Below, piece by piece: positions 6,381-7,695 of a stretch of 7,695 bases of DNA. The DNA comes from Pseudomonadota bacterium (GTDB lineage: Bacteria; Pseudomonadota; Alphaproteobacteria; Rhizobiales; Aestuariivirgaceae). The position numbers and the translations under genes are program-made. Position 1 is the stretch's first letter. Every line of letters begins with the position of its first letter. The stretch is from positions 1-7,695 of the forward strand of contig JAEKFU010000719.1 in the NCBI GenBank assembly GCA_016522385.1. The letters run 5' to 3'. The notes beneath the pieces are model-generated. The model had not been told where the DNA came from. It saw only the letters and a list, made by a program, of their open reading frames with translations, and did no database searches.

Positions 6381-6766
6381 TGCTTGCGCAGTTGTCTGGC
6401 CAAGTCGTCGACATAGGCCATGAGGTCTTCAACATCATTGAGGCCAAGCACAATCGGGGCCACAACTGCCGGTGCCTTTGGTGGTGCCCGAAACTCCTTG
6501 ATGCGGACGAAATTGGGATGCGGCGGCAAAGAGAAGAAGGCCTCGAATTTGTCACGCCAATCCTTGGCAGGTGACTGCACCATGATTTTGAAGGACGGCG
6601 TTGAACCGATGCCCATATTGCTTTCGCCGGGAATGACGTGGCAACGCCGGCAGTGCTCGACCGCCAGACTGTGGCCTGCCTTGACCCCAGCGGCATGTAA
6701 AGCAGACGGCAGGTTTGCTGCAGCCCACAAACACGCTGCCAGACAATATGCCTTGTAGGCGCGCAA
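6377..6766 (-). CDS. Small periplasmic c-type cytochrome (monoheme)
   Basis: A 129-residue exported electron carrier. Residues 1-25 form a signal peptide: MRAYK, a hydrophobic core, then ALHA with likely cleavage after residue 25. The mature part starts with a helix carrying the heme-attachment motif CRRCH (39-43). MGIGSTPSF (51-59) and W70, then a C-terminal helix DVEDLMAYVDDLAR (111-124), match the layout of small class I cytochromes c in alphaproteobacteria. In those relatives a methionine before the last helix supplies the sixth heme ligand. Here that region reads HPNFVRIKEF (83-92) with no methionine, so the distal ligand is uncertain (M51, M62, H83 or M116 are candidates). The only usable start is TTG 6766, because an in-frame TAG lies just upstream at 6778-6776. 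It is the first gene of a coupled pair with the FAD monooxygenase. Confidence 0.88.
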   Translation of the reverse strand: MRAYKAYCLAACLWAAANLPSALHAAGVKAGHSLAVEHCRRCHVIPGESNMGIGSTPSFKIMVQSPAKDWRDKFEAFFSLPPHPNFVRIKEFRAPPKAPAVVAPIVLGLNDVEDLMAYVDDLARQLRKQ

Positions 6767-6777
6767 AACCTCCCCCT
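6764..6777 (-). promoter_or_regulatory. Strong Shine-Dalgarno sequence very close to a TTG start
   Basis: On the minus strand AGGGGGAGG (6777-6769) is followed by only two T residues and then TTG (6766-6764). This is a near-perfect anti-SD match but with unusually tight spacing. It decides the start of the cytochrome, since no in-frame ATG or GTG exists between the upstream stop and the signal peptide. A TATATT (6803-6798) about 20 bases further upstream could be the -10 box of the operon promoter, but its -35 partner is weak. Confidence 0.6.
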
Positions 6778-6859
6778 AAATGATTGCAACATCGTTCAAT
6801 ATAGCAGGATTTTTGCCGGATTCACGCGCCCTGTGGCCGCGACGGGCGTTGCTTTGAAC

Positions 6860-7695
6860 CTACCTGATCTGCCGGATCAGGCGGGCGTTGGGGAAGCAGG
6901 TGGGGCGCAGCTTGTTGCGTTGCTGCCAGGCTCCTATGGCGGTGCGAGTCTTGAAGCCGACCAAGCCGTCGGCACCGCCCACGTCGTAGCCCTTCTTGAT
7001 CAAACGCTTTTGCATCTCTTGCACCTGACGTCGGTTGAAGCCCGACAGTTTGGCCCATTTGCCGACAAAGGCTTTGTTGGCGCTGAGGCGGTCGGCCAGA
7101 TGACCGATAAACAATGCGTAGAGGTCGCTTTCATTGTACTTCTTGAGCACGTAGAAGTTCTCAGTTGCTATATAGGCGGGCCCAGAACGGCCGGCCGGCA
7201 TGAGCAGGAAACCGGTTCGGTTGAGTTCTCCGGGCGGAAATTTACGTCCGCTGACACGTCGGGCACCGCGTTTGACCCATTCGGCAATCTTCTTACCCTG
7301 CTCGGGTCCCTCAAGTGCACAGGAGATTTCCGGTGGTATAGCTGCCTCAAACCCCCAATCGCGGCCCGGCTGCCAACCGTTTTGCCTAAGGAAGTTGGCG
7401 ATCGATGCCAGCGAGTCCGGCACAGATGTCCAGATATTGCGACGCCCGTCGCCGTCGTAATCAACTGCGTATTGCAGGTATTTCGTCGGCAGGAATTGCG
7501 GATGGCCCATGGCGCCGGCCCAGGAACTTTTCATGGCCCGGGCGGAGATATGCCCTTGTTGGAGAATCTGAAGCGCGGCAAGAAACTCACGCTCGAAGAA
7601 CGTCTTGCGGCGCCCCATGAATCCTTCGGTCGCTAAAGAGCGGATTGCATTGTGCGGGATCGATGCGCGGCCAAACGCCGACTCGCGTCCCCAGA
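6860..7695 (-). CDS. Lytic murein transglycosylase, MltB/SLT_2 family with PG_binding_1 domain, 5' end cut off by the window
   Basis: Cleaves the glycan strands of peptidoglycan with formation of 1,6-anhydromuramic ends; acts in the periplasm. The open frame enters from the right edge: codons before the first internal ATG (7618) read WGRESAFGR, the MltB-type catalytic motif, with the catalytic glutamate at 7684-7682. The true start is therefore outside the window and ATG 7618 is not the start. Downstream come FFEREFLAALQIL, SWAGAMGHPQFLPTKY (family AGAMG-PQF-PS-Y), DGDGRRNIW and NFYVLKKYNESDLYAL, all standard SLT_2 landmarks. The last ~60 residues, MQKRLIKKGYDVGGADGL and TRTAIGAWQQ, form a PG_binding_1 domain. 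About 277 complete codons are present; roughly the first third, including any signal peptide, is missing. The cytochrome gene starts about 93 bp downstream in the same direction; there is no T-rich terminator between, so read-through is possible. Confidence 0.93.
   Translation of the reverse strand, partial: WGRESAFGRASIPHNAIRSLATEGFMGRRKTFFEREFLAALQILQQGHISARAMKSSWAGAMGHPQFLPTKYLQYAVDYDGDGRRNIWTSVPDSLASIANFLRQNGWQPGRDWGFEAAIPPEISCALEGPEQGKKIAEWVKRGARRVSGRKFPPGELNRTGFLLMPAGRSGPAYIATENFYVLKKYNESDLYALFIGHLADRLSANKAFVGKWAKLSGFNRRQVQEMQKRLIKKGYDVGGADGLVGFKTRTAIGAWQQRNKLRPTCFPNARLIRQIR

Noticed and set aside
6307..6792. Minus-strand open frame of 161 codons spanning the cytochrome and flavoprotein start
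   Set aside because: It lies in another frame over two genes with clear family motifs (CRRCH; GAGPTG), and its own translation shows no recognisable domain.
6863..6881. Inverted repeat CCTGATC-TGCCG-GATCAGG at the end of the transglycosylase gene as a terminator
   Set aside because: It lies within and just before the stop codon, and no T-run follows on the minus strand.
6833..7636. Long plus-strand open frame of 267 codons
   Set aside because: It is antisense to the lytic transglycosylase, whose frame has catalytic and peptidoglycan-binding motifs. Long antisense frames are common in GC-rich genes.

Overview
The window looks like chromosome from an alphaproteobacterium, most likely of the Hyphomicrobiales (Rhizobiales) type. 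The evidence is a DUF1127 small protein, an MltB-type lytic transglycosylase with a C-terminal peptidoglycan-binding domain, a long-form aminopeptidase P, a compact PrmA, and moderately high GC content. This is a judgement from family resemblance, not a database result. No tRNA, rRNA, CRISPR array, transposase gene or phage gene was seen.

Left part (1-2233). A minus-strand Xaa-Pro aminopeptidase gene runs off the left edge with its start at 1484. A gene-free, visibly AT-rich region of about 450 bp follows, then a plus-strand 68-residue DUF1127 protein (1932-2138). Behind that lie a small perfect hairpin and a strong intrinsic terminator (2194-2233).

Middle part (2277-5281). A 173-bp imperfect palindrome with perfect 24-bp terminal inverted repeats (2277-2449) sits against prmA, the ribosomal protein L11 methyltransferase gene (minus strand, 2448-3329), and supplies the last two bases of its stop codon. 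Divergent from prmA are a BetI-like TetR-family regulator (3426-4109) and a class I/II PLP aminotransferase resembling arginine:pyruvate transaminase AruH (4106-5281). These two are joined by an ATGA overlap, so the regulator and enzyme are probably made together. A small inverted repeat just upstream of the regulator is a candidate autoregulatory operator.

Right part (5271-7695, all minus strand). The 3' end of the aminotransferase gene overlaps by 11 bp, tail to tail, the end of an FAD-dependent aromatic-hydroxylase-type monooxygenase. That gene overlaps by ATGA a small exported c-type cytochrome, which starts with TTG behind a very strong Shine-Dalgarno sequence. The monooxygenase and cytochrome form a two-gene unit. 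About 93 bp upstream is the 3' part of a lytic murein transglycosylase gene that runs off the right edge.

Most of this is ordinary housekeeping and accessory metabolism. The parts most worth a second look are the palindromic element fused to the prmA stop codon, the cytochrome/flavoprotein pair with its unusual cytochrome, and the regulator/AruH-like transaminase pair. I did not find convincing evidence of a new defence or mobile system.
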